Shown: positions 44,014 to 54,199 of the stretch, piece after piece
How the letters are laid out: each line of letters begins with the position of its first letter
Position numbering within the stretch: the stretch's first letter is position 1
From: Borreliella bissettiae DN127
GTDB lineage: Bacteria; Spirochaetota; Spirochaetia; Borreliales; Borreliaceae
Assembly (NCBI RefSeq): GCF_000222305.1
Contig: NC_015921.1
Span: 806,001-870,000, forward strand
Reading direction: 5' to 3'
Length of the DNA: 64,000 bases
Notes under the pieces: generated by a model
The model's input: the letters and a program-made list of their open reading frames with translations, nothing else
The model's database searches: none
Told to the model about the DNA's origin: nothing
Program-made: the position numbers and the translations under genes

Positions 44014-45277
44014 GTCTTACATAATTACTGAATTTTTTAAATATTTTTTAATTACGTTTTTATTTTTCTTTTTCGTATTTTTTATAAATCAAATTTTATT
44101 CTTTATGAGAATACTTCTTCAAAATTATGTTCCCTTTTTTAAGGCTTTTATTTTTATTATATATTCTCTTCCTATGGTGATTGCACTTTCTCCCCCTTTT
44201 GCTTCTTTGATTTCAGTAATTCTGACTATTCATAAATTCAAGCTTCACAATGAAATTTTAGCTTTTCGTTCAATTGGCATATCAATTTTTGATTTACTTG
44301 TCCCATTTTTTAAATTGGGAATAGTTATTGCTTTTATATCTTTTATATCTAATGATATTTTGCTTCCACTTGGATCTATTGGTAGGTTAAAAATTTTTAA
44401 TGAAATAAAAGAAGAAGTTCCTCATTTGGTATTAAAGCCTTATTCAAGCAAACAGTATGGAGATTTGATTTTTGTTTCTGGTGAGAAATCGGAAAATGGT
44501 TATAAAAATGTAACTTTTTTTGATAACACTGGACTTAAGGGTTTTGATAGAATATTTATGGCAAAAAATCTTGATATTAAAAAAGAAAATTTTCAAGTGT
44601 ATTTTATTTTAAATGATGTTTTATCTATTGCTTTAACAGACAGCGAGAGTGGATTTTATGATTATTTTTATGCAGATAAGATGAAATATTCAATCGATCA
44701 GGTTACATTTAGTGATAGTTTTTTATTAAATTATGTAACTCCTTCTCAAATGAGCATGAGGGATGTTATAAAATTAATTAAAAAACAAAATAATTTAATT
44801 ACAGATTCAAATATAAAAAATAATCTAGAAGGAGATTTTTTAAGTTTAAATTTTTCAAATCTTTATTTAAATTATTTATACAATCAAAATTATTATGTGG
44901 ATGAATCTTATGTTTTTGAAAATTTAAACTATATGTATAACTTAAATTTAAATTTTAAACCTTATCAAGATAAAAGTATGAAGCAAAATTTGGCTCTTTT
45001 TAATCTTGAATTTTTTCAAAAAATTAGTTTACCGCTTTCGGTTTTATTTTTCATTTTTTTGGCTTTTTCAATGGGAATGTATTCTAATAGGAAGTATTCT
45101 ATTATTCTTGAGCTTGTAATTTCAATTCTTGTTTGTGTTTTTTATTGGGTAATGTTTATTGGTGGTAAAGTTTATACTGTGCAATATGCGCCAAATCCCC
45201 TTGTTGTTACTATTTTGCCCAATTTAATTTTAGTTATTGCAGGAGCAATTCTCTTTTTGAGATTGTTAAAAAAATGA
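43988..45277 (+). CDS. LptF/LptG-family inner-membrane permease (YjgP/YjgQ), first copy
   Basis: 429 residues. Membrane helices at about 13-40, 51-77 and 98-120, a large periplasmic beta-jellyroll domain (about 130-330) and three C-terminal helices (about 340-425). This is the YjgP/YjgQ topology. In LPS-making bacteria LptF and LptG, with LptB2, extract LPS. Borrelia makes no LPS; an Lpt-like system with an LptD homologue has been linked to surface lipoprotein export. ATG 43988 lies 26 nt inside the upstream lipoprotein gene, and the stop overlaps the next permease by 4 nt. Which of the pair is F or G is not clear. Confidence 0.88.
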   Translation: MKILKNSYESYIITEFFKYFLITFLFFFFVFFINQILFFMRILLQNYVPFFKAFIFIIYSLPMVIALSPPFASLISVILTIHKFKLHNEILAFRSIGISIFDLLVPFFKLGIVIAFISFISNDILLPLGSIGRLKIFNEIKEEVPHLVLKPYSSKQYGDLIFVSGEKSENGYKNVTFFDNTGLKGFDRIFMAKNLDIKKENFQVYFILNDVLSIALTDSESGFYDYFYADKMKYSIDQVTFSDSFLLNYVTPSQMSMRDVIKLIKKQNNLITDSNIKNNLEGDFLSLNFSNLYLNYLYNQNYYVDESYVFENLNYMYNLNLNFKPYQDKSMKQNLALFNLEFFQKISLPLSVLFFIFLAFSMGMYSNRKYSIILELVISILVCVFYWVMFIGGKVYTVQYAPNPLVVTILPNLILVIAGAILFLRLLKK

Positions 45278-46341
45278 AAATAGATAAGCTTTTTGTAAAA
45301 AGCATCATTCTTACTTTTTTATCTATGAACTTACTTTTCATGATTTTAATTATTCTTGGTGATTTATTTGTCAATCTTCTTAATTATCTTGAAAAGAATA
45401 TTGGCTTTAAGGATATTCTTTATATTTATTATTTGTATTTGCCAAAGGCGTTCTCAGATGGAGTGGCTTTATCTTTTCTTTTTGCTATTTCTAATCTTAT
45501 TGGCAATCTTTCTATGAGAAATGAAATAATAGGTCTTTTTAGTTGTGGAGTTTCACTTGCCAGTATATTAAGACCAATCATTTTAATTAGTATATTTATT
45601 TCAGTTGTTCTTTTCTTTTTTGATAATTATTTAGTAATAGATACTGTAGCAAGAAGAGATATTCTTATTAAGAATAGCATTGGTAATAGTGGATCTGGCG
45701 ATAAAACTATAATAATAAGAGATCTTGCTAGAGAAATTTATAATATTAAATCTTATGATATTGACGAGAATACTTTTGCTAACTTGATGATTATAATTAA
45801 AGATAGTCAAGATGAGTTTCAAACAAGGTACGATATAAATAAAGCTGAATGGAAAGATAATAAATGGAAGCTTTATGGTATTAGAGAGTTTGTTAAGGTT
45901 GGTAGAAAAATTAAGGAGAATGCCTACGATGTTCTTGATGGGACAGGGATTATTAAGCTGGCGCCCGATTACATAAGAACCGTGATGCTTTCATCAAAGG
46001 CATTAAATTTTACTAAACTTATTAATTGGATAAGTTTTCTCAAAGTCGAACATTTAAATTATTCTGATGCATTGTTTGATTTGTTAAATAGGGTATTCTT
46101 TTCATTTAGATTAATTCTTCTTAGCTTTACTGTTGGGTTTATTGCTCTTGCTCTTAAAAAGAATATTTTTATACTCAGTTTATTAAATAGCATTGCTTTT
46201 GCTGTTGTTTATGTTATTTCTATTGTAATTTTTAATTTTTTAGCGGATCTTGGTTATTTACATATATATGTATCAAGTTCTTTTACAACTATATTTTTTT
46301 TGATTATCAATTTTTTTGTTTATAGGATTGTTAGAAAATAA
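45274..46341 (+). CDS. LptF/LptG-family inner-membrane permease, second copy
   Basis: 355 residues with the same layout as the gene before it: helices near 12-32, 56-80 and 98-120, a shorter periplasmic domain (about 125-260) and three C-terminal helices to the end ([32 protein letters not shown]...). ATGA overlap with the first copy indicates stoichiometric synthesis, as for LptF/LptG heterodimers. It ends 29 nt before tgt, whose ATG has its own weak TGGGA ribosome site. Confidence 0.87.
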   Translation: MKIDKLFVKSIILTFLSMNLLFMILIILGDLFVNLLNYLEKNIGFKDILYIYYLYLPKAFSDGVALSFLFAISNLIGNLSMRNEIIGLFSCGVSLASILRPIILISIFISVVLFFFDNYLVIDTVARRDILIKNSIGNSGSGDKTIIIRDLAREIYNIKSYDIDENTFANLMIIIKDSQDEFQTRYDINKAEWKDNKWKLYGIREFVKVGRKIKENAYDVLDGTGIIKLAPDYIRTVMLSSKALNFTKLINWISFLKVEHLNYSDALFDLLNRVFFSFRLILLSFTVGFIALALKKNIFILSLLNSIAFAVVYVISIVIFNFLADLGYLHIYVSSSFTTIFFLIINFFVYRIVRK

Positions 46342-46370
46342 TATATATAATAATTATTTGGGATATTTAT

Positions 46371-47498
46371 ATGTTTAGTGTAATCAAGAACGACAAACAT
46401 TCTAATGCAAGGGTTGGATTTCTCAATCTTCCTCATGGCAGAGTAGATACTCCTTGTTTCATGCCGGTTGGTACTTTGGGGGCAATGAAAGGATTAAAAC
46501 ATGCTATTCTTGAGAAGTTAGAATGCAATTTGATGCTTGCAAATACTTATCATTTATATTTAAGGCCAGGTATTAAAATCATTGAAAAATATGGCAGTCT
46601 TCATAATTTTACAACTTGGAATAAAAATTTTTTAACCGATTCAGGTGGATTTCAGGTATTTTCTCTTTCTGGTTTGAGAAAAATTGATCTAAAGGGTGTA
46701 CATTTCAAATCTCATTTAGATGGATCTTACCATTATTTTACTCCTGAGGGAGTATTTGCTATGCAAGAGATTTTTGGCAGTGATATTATTATGCCGCTTG
46801 ACATTTGCAGTTCTTACGGGATTGATTATAATGAAGCCAATTTATATACAAATATTACAACCAATTGGGCCCGCAGCACATTCAAGTCTTATAAAAATAG
46901 AAAAGAGGGATATAACGGGCTTTTATTTTTAATAACTCAGGGAAATTTTTTTAAAGATTTAAGGAAAAGAAGCATCAATGATGTATTAGAATTAGACAGT
47001 CCAGGTATTGCCATCGGAGGCATTTCTGTTGGAGAGCCAAGAGAGAAATATTTAGAAATTCTTGAATATAGTTCTTTGTTGATACCAAAAGAAAAACCAA
47101 GGTATGTAATGGGTATTGGCACTCCCCACTATATACTTGATGCAATATATTACGGCATTGATATTTTTGATTGTGTTAATCCCGCAAGAATTGCTAGGCA
47201 TGGGTCTCTTTTAACAGATAATGGGGTGATGCGAATTGGTAGAAAGGAGTATAAGGATGATACTTCCCGGGTAGAGAAGGATTGTGGTTGTACTTTATGT
47301 ACAAGGTATTCAAGAGGATATTTAAGACATTTAATAAAATCTAAAGAACTTTTTGGAATAGTTTTGGCAAGTGAGCATAATATTCACTATATGTTTCGGT
47401 TGATTGCAAAGATCAGAACCGCAATTCTAAATGATAATTTTTTAAACTTTAGAACTGAATACTTAAAAAAGTATGAAGAGGGGAATTTTGATGAATAA
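46371..47498 (+). CDS. tgt: Queuine tRNA-ribosyltransferase
   Basis: 375 residues. Exchanges the guanine at position 34 of GUN tRNAs for a queuine precursor. Asp90 in [11 protein letters not shown] starts the active site. [19 protein letters not shown] and [38 protein letters not shown] follow. Zinc ligands Cys305, Cys307, Cys310 and His336 are all present (CGCTLC...EHN). Only the transferase is seen here; whether Borrelia takes up queuine or preQ1 cannot be read from this window. It overlaps murJ by 8 nt. Confidence 0.97.
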   Translation: MFSVIKNDKHSNARVGFLNLPHGRVDTPCFMPVGTLGAMKGLKHAILEKLECNLMLANTYHLYLRPGIKIIEKYGSLHNFTTWNKNFLTDSGGFQVFSLSGLRKIDLKGVHFKSHLDGSYHYFTPEGVFAMQEIFGSDIIMPLDICSSYGIDYNEANLYTNITTNWARSTFKSYKNRKEGYNGLLFLITQGNFFKDLRKRSINDVLELDSPGIAIGGISVGEPREKYLEILEYSSLLIPKEKPRYVMGIGTPHYILDAIYYGIDIFDCVNPARIARHGSLLTDNGVMRIGRKEYKDDTSRVEKDCGCTLCTRYSRGYLRHLIKSKELFGIVLASEHNIHYMFRLIAKIRTAILNDNFLNFRTEYLKKYEEGNFDE

Positions 47499-49011
47499 AT
47501 ATGTGATTTCTACAATTTTGATCATGATTTCCACTTTTTTTTCAAGAATAATGGGCTTTGTAAAGATAAAGATTTTTTCTTATTATTTTGGTGCAAATCT
47601 TGATGCTGATATTTTTAACTATGTTTTCAATATTCCTAATAATTTGCGCAAAATACTTTCAGAGGGTGCAATGACTTCGGCTTTTTTGCCTGAATTTACA
47701 CATGAAAAAAACAAATCACACAAAAAAGCCGCTATTTTTTTTAGAACAGTTATAACCTTTAACGTTATTTCCATTGGACTGATTGTTTTAGTTATGATTA
47801 TTTTTGCAAAGCATATTATGTATTTTATATCTTATTATAGGGGTGAGAACTTAATTTTTGCAAGTTCTGTATTTAGGTATTTGGTATTATATATCTTGCT
47901 TATAAGCCTATCATCAATTTTCGTATCTGTTCTAAATTCATATAAAATTTTTTTCATCCCTTCATTTTCGCCTATTATGCTTTCTTTGGGAATAATATTG
48001 AGTATATTCTTATTTTATAGTCGGTTTGGGATATATAGTGCTGTTATTGGCGTAATTTTTGGGGGGTTTTTACAATTTTTGATTCCGTTTGCAAATTGCC
48101 TTATGATTGGTTTTGCCTGGAAGCCATCATTTTATTTTAGAGAAAAAGTATTTTTAAATTTTTTAACCAGATGGTTTCGTATGATTTTTGGATTTTCCAT
48201 TTCAATTGTTACTCAGCAGATTTCATTTGCATTGGCGTCTACTCTTGATATAGGAAGTGTTTCTATTCTTAGCAATGCTGTAGTTTACTATCAGCTTCCT
48301 GTGGGAATTTTTTATATTTCTATTGCAACAGTAATTTTCCCCAAAATGGCAGAGTATGCTGTTTCGGGGAATAATATAAAATTAAATGCTCTGTTGGTGG
48401 ATGGAATTAAAATTTTATTATTAATTTTTATTCCAGTCTCTTTTTTAATGTTTATTTGGTCTGACCATATTTTAAATTTATTTCTTATGGGGGGCAAGTT
48501 TTCTATTTATGATACTCAAAAAACGGCGGGTGTTTTGAAATGTTTTCTTTTAGGCTTGCTTTTTTATTCAATATTTGGTTTTTTTCAAAAATATTATTTT
48601 TCTGTTCGTGATGCAAAGACGCCATTTTATTTGAGTGTTTTATTTTCTATTCTTGATATTGCACTTTCTGTTTTTGGTATTAGTTATTATGGTTTGAATG
48701 CTTTAGCATTAGCCCAATCTATTTCTTTTATGATTTGTGTAATTGTTTTTTATTTTATAATTTTAAAAAGAGGAGTCAAAATTGATTTAATTGAGATTTT
48801 ATTTGTTCTTTTAAAGTCAATTATTACGCTTTTCCCTTTATATTTAGTTTATTTCTTTTTTGAAAAGTTTCAGTGGGATGTGGGGTTTAGTTTTAAAAAT
48901 CTTTATTTTTTAATTACAGCTGGAATTGTTAGTATATTTATTTTGTTTATTTGTTATTATGTTTTAGGAATAAATAAGCTTTTTAGGTTTATCAGGAGGG
49001 ATACTTTATGA
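47491..49011 (+). CDS. murJ: MurJ (MviN), lipid II flippase
   Basis: About 506 residues and some 14 predicted membrane helices, MOP exporter superfamily. The N-terminus ([56 protein letters not shown]) is diagnostic of MurJ. It moves lipid II to the periplasmic side, acting after MurG (same window). I start it at ATG 47491, with GAGGGGA upstream and an 8-nt overlap with tgt, and not at 47473, which lies further inside tgt. The stop overlaps the next gene by 4 nt (ATGA). Confidence 0.95.
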   Translation: MNKYVISTILIMISTFFSRIMGFVKIKIFSYYFGANLDADIFNYVFNIPNNLRKILSEGAMTSAFLPEFTHEKNKSHKKAAIFFRTVITFNVISIGLIVLVMIIFAKHIMYFISYYRGENLIFASSVFRYLVLYILLISLSSIFVSVLNSYKIFFIPSFSPIMLSLGIILSIFLFYSRFGIYSAVIGVIFGGFLQFLIPFANCLMIGFAWKPSFYFREKVFLNFLTRWFRMIFGFSISIVTQQISFALASTLDIGSVSILSNAVVYYQLPVGIFYISIATVIFPKMAEYAVSGNNIKLNALLVDGIKILLLIFIPVSFLMFIWSDHILNLFLMGGKFSIYDTQKTAGVLKCFLLGLLFYSIFGFFQKYYFSVRDAKTPFYLSVLFSILDIALSVFGISYYGLNALALAQSISFMICVIVFYFIILKRGVKIDLIEILFVLLKSIITLFPLYLVYFFFEKFQWDVGFSFKNLYFLITAGIVSIFILFICYYVLGINKLFRFIRRDTL

Positions 49012-50417
49012 AATACTTTGCTTTTTTCTTTTTTTTACTTATTTTGAATGTGTATGCTCAAAATGTTAACCCCCCAGCTCTCCCTAGTCCCCCTTTGTTG
49101 CCCGAAATTACAGAAAACAAGCTTGTTGAGAGAGAAAATTCTTCTAAGGGCGAGAATTTTTCTAATATTGGTTTAGATGGTAAGTATGTTAATGATACAA
49201 TTCTTTATGGGCTTGATAGTCAAGTTACAAACATTATAAAAGCTCTTAAAAAATCAAGTGATAGTCAATATAATTTATCTCTTAAGAAGAGACTCGAGAA
49301 AACTTTTAATGCTGATATTAAAAAGGAAATACTTGAATTGTTTATTTCTCTTAAGTATTCAGGGGGCATTGATACAGCAAATTATATTCTTGAAAATTAT
49401 GAGAGTAAGAGATATTCAAATGCTTTATTTGGTTTGGCAATTTCGTATCTTAAGGAGTTTGATGATAAAGAGAAATTAAAAAAAACTCTTATTGACATTC
49501 TTGAAAATAAAGAGGGCAATGTGGTATCTATTGCAGCTTATTATTTAGGAGAGCTTAATTCTCTTGAGTATTCTAAAAATATGATGGAAGTTTTTGAAAA
49601 ATATTCTGGAAATGATGGCGCTAGAAGAGAAATACTTATTGCTCTTGGAAAAATGGTCGCTGTTGAGTATCAGGATAGAATTTATGAAATTTCGTTAGAT
49701 AATTACGAGACCCCATCAATTAAGGCTGCTGCAATCGAGGCGTTGTCATATCTTGCTGTGGATAAAGTAACTACAAATGCTGATTTGTATCTTCAGAGTA
49801 ATAACAATAATTTAAACGTTAAATTGGCTATTATTGTTTCTTTGTCTAAAGATCCTTCTTTAAAGTCCAAAGAGATTTTACAAGGATTTTTAAGAGATTC
49901 TGATGATAATATTAGATTTAAAGCTATTAATGCAATTAAAGGACATAAAGACTCTTCAGCAAAGGATATTTTGATTTATAAGCTTAAAAGCGACCCATCT
50001 CTTAAAGTTAGGGAGGCTTCTGCTAAGGCTTTAATTGATATGGATCTTGGGGATATTGAGATGAAAAACATTATGTTTGATTTTAAGATTGAGAATAATT
50101 TTAAAATTTCAATGTTTAGTTACCTTTTAGATAAGGATTCTCTAAAAGCATTGTCAATTGCTTTAGAAATTGTTAACAAAGAAAATGTTAATAAACCTTC
50201 AAATGTTTTAAAAGGCATTGCTTCAATGCTGGCTGGTAAAAAGGGCAATTTTGATAATTTTTATTCTAAAATCATTGACAGTAAAAATGTTGATTTAAAG
50301 CATTTTGCATTAAAAGGGGCTGTTTATAATAAATCTTCATCACTTTCTGATAAACTTAAAAAAATTAAAAGTGAAACAAACTCTCAATATATTAAAGTGC
50401 TTTTAAAAGATTATTAA
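49008..50417 (+). CDS. Exported HEAT-repeat protein
   Basis: 469 residues, ATGA overlap with murJ. Signal peptide [18 protein letters not shown], then a Pro-rich stretch (PPALPSPPLLPE). From about residue 80 the protein is built of HEAT-like repeats (VSIAAYYLGELNSLEYSKNMMEVFEKYSG, ARREILIALGKMVAVEYQDRIYEI, IKAAAIEALSYLAVDKVTTN, IRFKAINAIKGHKDSSAKDILIYKL, VREASAKALIDMDLGDIEM). Likely a periplasmic scaffold; no function known. It is the last gene of the plus-strand series before convergent coaBC, with a 21-bp gap and no clear terminator. Confidence 0.78.
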   Translation: MKYFAFFFFLLILNVYAQNVNPPALPSPPLLPEITENKLVERENSSKGENFSNIGLDGKYVNDTILYGLDSQVTNIIKALKKSSDSQYNLSLKKRLEKTFNADIKKEILELFISLKYSGGIDTANYILENYESKRYSNALFGLAISYLKEFDDKEKLKKTLIDILENKEGNVVSIAAYYLGELNSLEYSKNMMEVFEKYSGNDGARREILIALGKMVAVEYQDRIYEISLDNYETPSIKAAAIEALSYLAVDKVTTNADLYLQSNNNNLNVKLAIIVSLSKDPSLKSKEILQGFLRDSDDNIRFKAINAIKGHKDSSAKDILIYKLKSDPSLKVREASAKALIDMDLGDIEMKNIMFDFKIENNFKISMFSYLLDKDSLKALSIALEIVNKENVNKPSNVLKGIASMLAGKKGNFDNFYSKIIDSKNVDLKHFALKGAVYNKSSSLSDKLKKIKSETNSQYIKVLLKDY

Positions 50418-50438
50418 TAATCCGCTAGCATATTAGTA

Positions 50439-51611
50439 TTAGTACAAAATTTTTAAAATTTCTTTAGCCATTTCTGATTTTTCCATTTCTGGCAGTTCTT
50501 TTGTGCTTTGTTTATTTATTATATAAACTTTGTTTAAGTTTGAACCAAAATATTTAAGTTCATTTGCAATGATAAAGTCCAAATTTTTATTTTTTAATTT
50601 TTCTTTAGCTTTTTGAATTAAATTTTTAGAATTTTCAGCGCAAAATCCAATAACAATTTGGTTTTTAAGCTTATTGTGTCCCACGTGTTTAATTATGTCA
50701 GGATTTTTTATTAATTTTATATATAATCTATTGGTTTTATTTTTTTTAATTTTACTGCTTAAAATGTGTTTGGGTTTAAAATCGGCAACGGCTGCAGCCC
50801 CAATTATTATTTCAAATTTATTATATATCTTGAGAACTTCTTTGTACATTTCCATTGCAGATTTTATTTTTATAATATTGACCCCTTCAGGCTCAGTTTC
50901 ATTGGTTGGGCCTGTAATAATTGTAACTTGAGCCCCTAGTTTAACAGCCTCTTGTGCTAAGCAAAACCCCATTTTTCCCGTTGATGTATTTGAAAAATAG
51001 CGAATTGGATCTATTAATTCTTCGGTTCTGGATGCTGTTATAAGTATTTTTTTGTTTTTTAGGTAATCTTTTTGATTAAATTCATTCAATATTGTTTTTA
51101 TAATTTTGTCTTCATTTTTAAGCCGCCCTAAAGCATTTGATGAGCAAGCTAGAAATCCTTTATCAGGCTCAATGAATTTATAATGATAGGCTTTAAGCTT
51201 TTTTATATTTTCTTTTAAAATAGGGTTTGAATACATTGTGCTATTCATTGCTATTGCAAAATAAGTAGGAGCTGTGCTTGCAGATATTATTGTAGTTAAT
51301 GCATCATCAGCAATTCCTGATGCAATTTTAGATATTGTGTTGTAAGTAGCAGGAATAATAAGAATTAGATGTGCCCATTTTGCAATTTTTATATGCTCAA
51401 CCTCATTGTGATCTAAATCCCATAAATTAGTAATAATTTTATTCTTAGAAATGGTTTCTAAAGTTAATGGGGTAATAAATTTAGTTGCATTTTGTGTCAT
51501 TATAACTTTAACTTTGTATCCTAATTTAACTAAACTAGAAACTATGTATACTGACTTGTAAGAGGCTATGCCCCCGCATATACCAATTAATATATGTTTA
51601 TTTTTATTCAT
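50439..51611 (-). CDS. coaBC: CoaBC (Dfp), phosphopantothenoylcysteine decarboxylase/synthetase
   Basis: 390 residues, bifunctional. The N-terminal CoaC flavoprotein half (GICGGIASYKSVYIVSSLVKLGYKVKVIMT) contains the active-site region VEHIKIAKWAHLILIIPATYNTISKIASGIADDALTT. The C-terminal CoaB half (residues about 190-390) carries the synthetase motif ASRTEELIDPIRYFSNTSTGKMG and IIGAAAVADFKPK. Together they convert 4'-phosphopantothenate plus cysteine to 4'-phosphopantetheine. It diverges from the YhdT-like and PanF-type genes, so CoA precursor import and use are side by side. Confidence 0.96.
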   Translation of the reverse strand: MNKNKHILIGICGGIASYKSVYIVSSLVKLGYKVKVIMTQNATKFITPLTLETISKNKIITNLWDLDHNEVEHIKIAKWAHLILIIPATYNTISKIASGIADDALTTIISASTAPTYFAIAMNSTMYSNPILKENIKKLKAYHYKFIEPDKGFLACSSNALGRLKNEDKIIKTILNEFNQKDYLKNKKILITASRTEELIDPIRYFSNTSTGKMGFCLAQEAVKLGAQVTIITGPTNETEPEGVNIIKIKSAMEMYKEVLKIYNKFEIIIGAAAVADFKPKHILSSKIKKNKTNRLYIKLIKNPDIIKHVGHNKLKNQIVIGFCAENSKNLIQKAKEKLKNKNLDFIIANELKYFGSNLNKVYIINKQSTKELPEMEKSEMAKEILKILY

Positions 51612-51627
51612 ATAATATATATTATAT
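51610..51627. promoter_or_regulatory. 18-bp perfect AT palindrome between coaBC and the yhdT-like gene
   Basis: ATATAATATATATTATAT is its own complement and lies at the coaBC start, in a 43-bp divergent gap. It contains TATAAT on both strands and may supply back-to-back -10 boxes. AT-only palindromes are easily formed by chance in this genome. Confidence 0.4.
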
Positions 51628-51654
51628 AATATATGTTTTTAAAGGTTGTTTTAA

Positions 51655-51849
51655 ATGAAAAATAGGATTTTGTACGCTGTATTATTGTATGTTTGTATGT
51701 TTTTATTGTGGTTTTGTTTTGCCTATTTTATTGACACATCAGCTACTATATTTAATATTCCTTTGTGGTTTTTTGGATCAGGAATTTTATTCCCCATAAT
51801 AAATTTTTTTTTGGTTTGTTTTTTTATTTTAGCAATTAGTAAAACTTGA
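51655..51849 (+). CDS. YhdT-like (DUF997) two-helix membrane protein
   Basis: 64 residues with two membrane helices (about 8-28 and 38-60) separated by the motif FNIPLWFFGSGILFPI. This is the pattern of YhdT/DUF997, usually encoded immediately before panF, as here (59 nt upstream of it). AAAGG lies upstream of the ATG. Thought to be an accessory subunit of the symporter; direct evidence is lacking. Confidence 0.75.
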   Translation: MKNRILYAVLLYVCMFLLWFCFAYFIDTSATIFNIPLWFFGSGILFPIINFFLVCFFILAISKT

Positions 51850-51908
51850 TACATTGTCGATAATTTTTTTTATTTTTAGATTAAAAAAAAAGAAATAGAG
51901 GTAGGTTT

Positions 51909-53243
51909 TTGTTATTAAATAAATATTTTCTTGCAAATCGAAATATTAATTTTATTGTTATGGCTTTGTTATTTGCTTCTAGCTATATTAGTGCTAGTAG
52001 TTTTATTTCTGGTCCTTCTGCTGTTTATCAGTATGGGTTATCTTTTATATTATTAGCTACCATACAAATTCCCACAACTTTAATTGTTTTTGTTATTGTT
52101 GGTCAGAGATTAAATCGTGAATCAAAAAAAATTAATGCAATTAATATTATTGATTATATTAGGCATAGATATGAAAGTGATTTTTTAGCGTTAATTAGTG
52201 GATGTGTATTGATTTTTTTTTCAATGTTTTTGATTTCTGCCCAATTAATAGGTGGTGCTAAGCTTATAGAAGTTTTTTGGGGGATTGATTACGTGGTTGG
52301 TCTTTTGTTTTTTTCCCTATTAGTTTTTATTTATGTATTTTTTGGTGGTTTTAAGGCAGTAGCTTATACGGATTTGATTCAAGCATTTTTAATGCTAGTT
52401 TCATCTGTTATTTTGTTTTCTAGGATGTTGGATTTGGGAGGGGGTATTAATAATTTATTCAAAACAGCAACATCCAGCTTAGATAAAAGCCTTTTGCTTC
52501 CTTCAAATGTTGACCTAAAACCGCAATATATAATTTCTTTTTGGATCTTAATAGGAATAGGAATATTAGGGCAGCCTCAGATTATTAATAATTTTATAGC
52601 ATTTAAAGATGAGAATGCTATAAAATTTTCTCTCCCTATTTCTACTTTTATTATTAGCTTTTTAATTGTTTTGATGCATTTAATAGGGTTTTTTGCTGTT
52701 ATTTTTTTTCCGGATTTAAATCCAAATGATAAAGTTGTTTTAAATGTAGCTTTAAAGGTTTTAAGTCCTTTTTATTGTTTTTTGTTTTTTATGGGTCTTT
52801 TATCTGCAATAATGTCTACGGTAGATTCAAATTTGCTCTTAATGACATCTGTTTTAATAAAGTCAATATTTATTTATAAAAAAGATTTAAAAGAAGATTC
52901 AAAGGTTAGCAAGGTAATAATGATTTCTAATATTTTTTTTATTGTAACAATACTTATATTTTCTCTCTTTCCGCCCAATTTTTTATTCTTTGTTAATATT
53001 TTTGCTTTTGGGGCTTTGGAAGTTTCATTTTTTCCCATTATTGTTTTTGGACTTTATTTAAATTTTGTAAGCAAAATGGCGGCTTTTGCTTCTATGTTTT
53101 TAGGTTTAATATTTTATTTGTGCATTTTACTCTTTGGTTTAAATATTTGGTTTTTTCACCCCGTTTTTCCATCATTTTTTGTTTCTATATTTACATTTTT
53201 AATAGTTAATTTTTTTTATAAAAAAAATAGTAGGGCTTGTTAG
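51909..53243 (+). CDS. panF: Sodium:solute symporter, probable pantothenate permease
   Basis: 444 residues, about 12 to 13 membrane helices, SSF family (FASSYISASSFISGPSAVYQYGLSFILLATIQIPTTL near the N-terminus; FFGGFKAVAYTDLIQAFLMLVSSVILF; FFMGLLSAIMSTVDSNLLLMTS). TTG start at 51909 with GAGGTAGG upstream. Specificity for pantothenate is inferred from its YhdT-like partner and the divergent coaBC gene. SSF transporters for proline or other solutes are the alternative. Confidence 0.82.
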   Translation: MLLNKYFLANRNINFIVMALLFASSYISASSFISGPSAVYQYGLSFILLATIQIPTTLIVFVIVGQRLNRESKKINAINIIDYIRHRYESDFLALISGCVLIFFSMFLISAQLIGGAKLIEVFWGIDYVVGLLFFSLLVFIYVFFGGFKAVAYTDLIQAFLMLVSSVILFSRMLDLGGGINNLFKTATSSLDKSLLLPSNVDLKPQYIISFWILIGIGILGQPQIINNFIAFKDENAIKFSLPISTFIISFLIVLMHLIGFFAVIFFPDLNPNDKVVLNVALKVLSPFYCFLFFMGLLSAIMSTVDSNLLLMTSVLIKSIFIYKKDLKEDSKVSKVIMISNIFFIVTILIFSLFPPNFLFFVNIFAFGALEVSFFPIIVFGLYLNFVSKMAAFASMFLGLIFYLCILLFGLNIWFFHPVFPSFFVSIFTFLIVNFFYKKNSRAC

Positions 53244-53251
53244 GGATATTT

Positions 53252-54199
53252 TTGCATTTGGATAAGTATATTTTGTTAGAAGTACTTGCTAATGATAATG
53301 GCAAGCGACTAGATTCAATTTTGATTAAAATTTTGAATTTTTCTAAAGCACGGATAATAAAATATATTAGAAAGGGTGATATTAGGTTGAATGGCCTAAA
53401 ATCACATTTTTCATGTAGAGTTTGCAAGGGTGATAAAATTTATTTATATAAATCTTTAGCCCAAAGTTTGAACTTAATTGTGGATGAATGCTTTAAAAGC
53501 AATATTGATTTTGAATGTATTCGAAAAAGAATAATTTATGAAGACAGCGATTTACTTGTTTTGGATAAGCAAAGAGGCATTTTAGTTCATGGAGGTAAAA
53601 ATTCTCTTGATTTTTTAGTGAATGCTTATCTTTTAAGTCAAAATTTAAGATCTCTAAGCTTTAAGCCTTCTGCAGTTCATAGGCTTGACAGGAATACTTC
53701 TGGTATTGTTATTTTTGCAAAAAATATAAATACCGCAAGAAAGCTAAGTGTGGCATTTAGTAGCGGATCTATAATTAAAAAATATTTTGCAATACTTTTA
53801 GGCGAGGTTAAGTCAACTGTTGTTTATAAAAATCATTTGTTTAGAAATAAAAGGTTGAAAAAAACTTTTGTTTTAGAGGGTAAAGGGGATATTAATGCAA
53901 TTACAAAGGTTAGTCCAATATTATCTTCTAAAAGAGCTACTCTTGCTGAGATTGTTATTGAAACAGGCTTTACTCATCAAATAAGGTCTCAGTGTTCCTT
54001 TAACAATCATCCTTTAATTAATGACAAGAAATACTATGATAAATTCAAAAAAAGCGATTACTTTTTACATGCTTTTTTGGTAAAATTTAATGGAACATTC
54101 TTTAAAAAGAATGAATTTTACTCTAAGCCTAGTTTAGAATTTTTAAAACAAGTAAAAGATATTTTTGATGTCTATGAATTTTCAGAATTTTTCAAGTGA
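53252..54199 (+). CDS. RluA-family 23S rRNA or tRNA pseudouridine synthase
   Basis: About 315 residues: an N-terminal S4 RNA-binding domain (GKRLDSILIKILNFSKARIIKYIRKGDIRLNG), then the catalytic domain with IIYEDSDLLVLDKQRGILVHGG and the active-site motif HRLDRNTSGIVIFAKN, whose Asp attacks the uridine. The C-terminal TGFTHQIRSQCSFNNHPLINDKKY is typical of RluC/RluD. Which uridines it modifies cannot be read. The start is uncertain: TTG 53252 follows AGGGA by 5 nt; TTG 53237 and 53258 are alternatives. Confidence 0.87.
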   Translation: MHLDKYILLEVLANDNGKRLDSILIKILNFSKARIIKYIRKGDIRLNGLKSHFSCRVCKGDKIYLYKSLAQSLNLIVDECFKSNIDFECIRKRIIYEDSDLLVLDKQRGILVHGGKNSLDFLVNAYLLSQNLRSLSFKPSAVHRLDRNTSGIVIFAKNINTARKLSVAFSSGSIIKKYFAILLGEVKSTVVYKNHLFRNKRLKKTFVLEGKGDINAITKVSPILSSKRATLAEIVIETGFTHQIRSQCSFNNHPLINDKKYYDKFKKSDYFLHAFLVKFNGTFFKKNEFYSKPSLEFLKQVKDIFDVYEFSEFFK

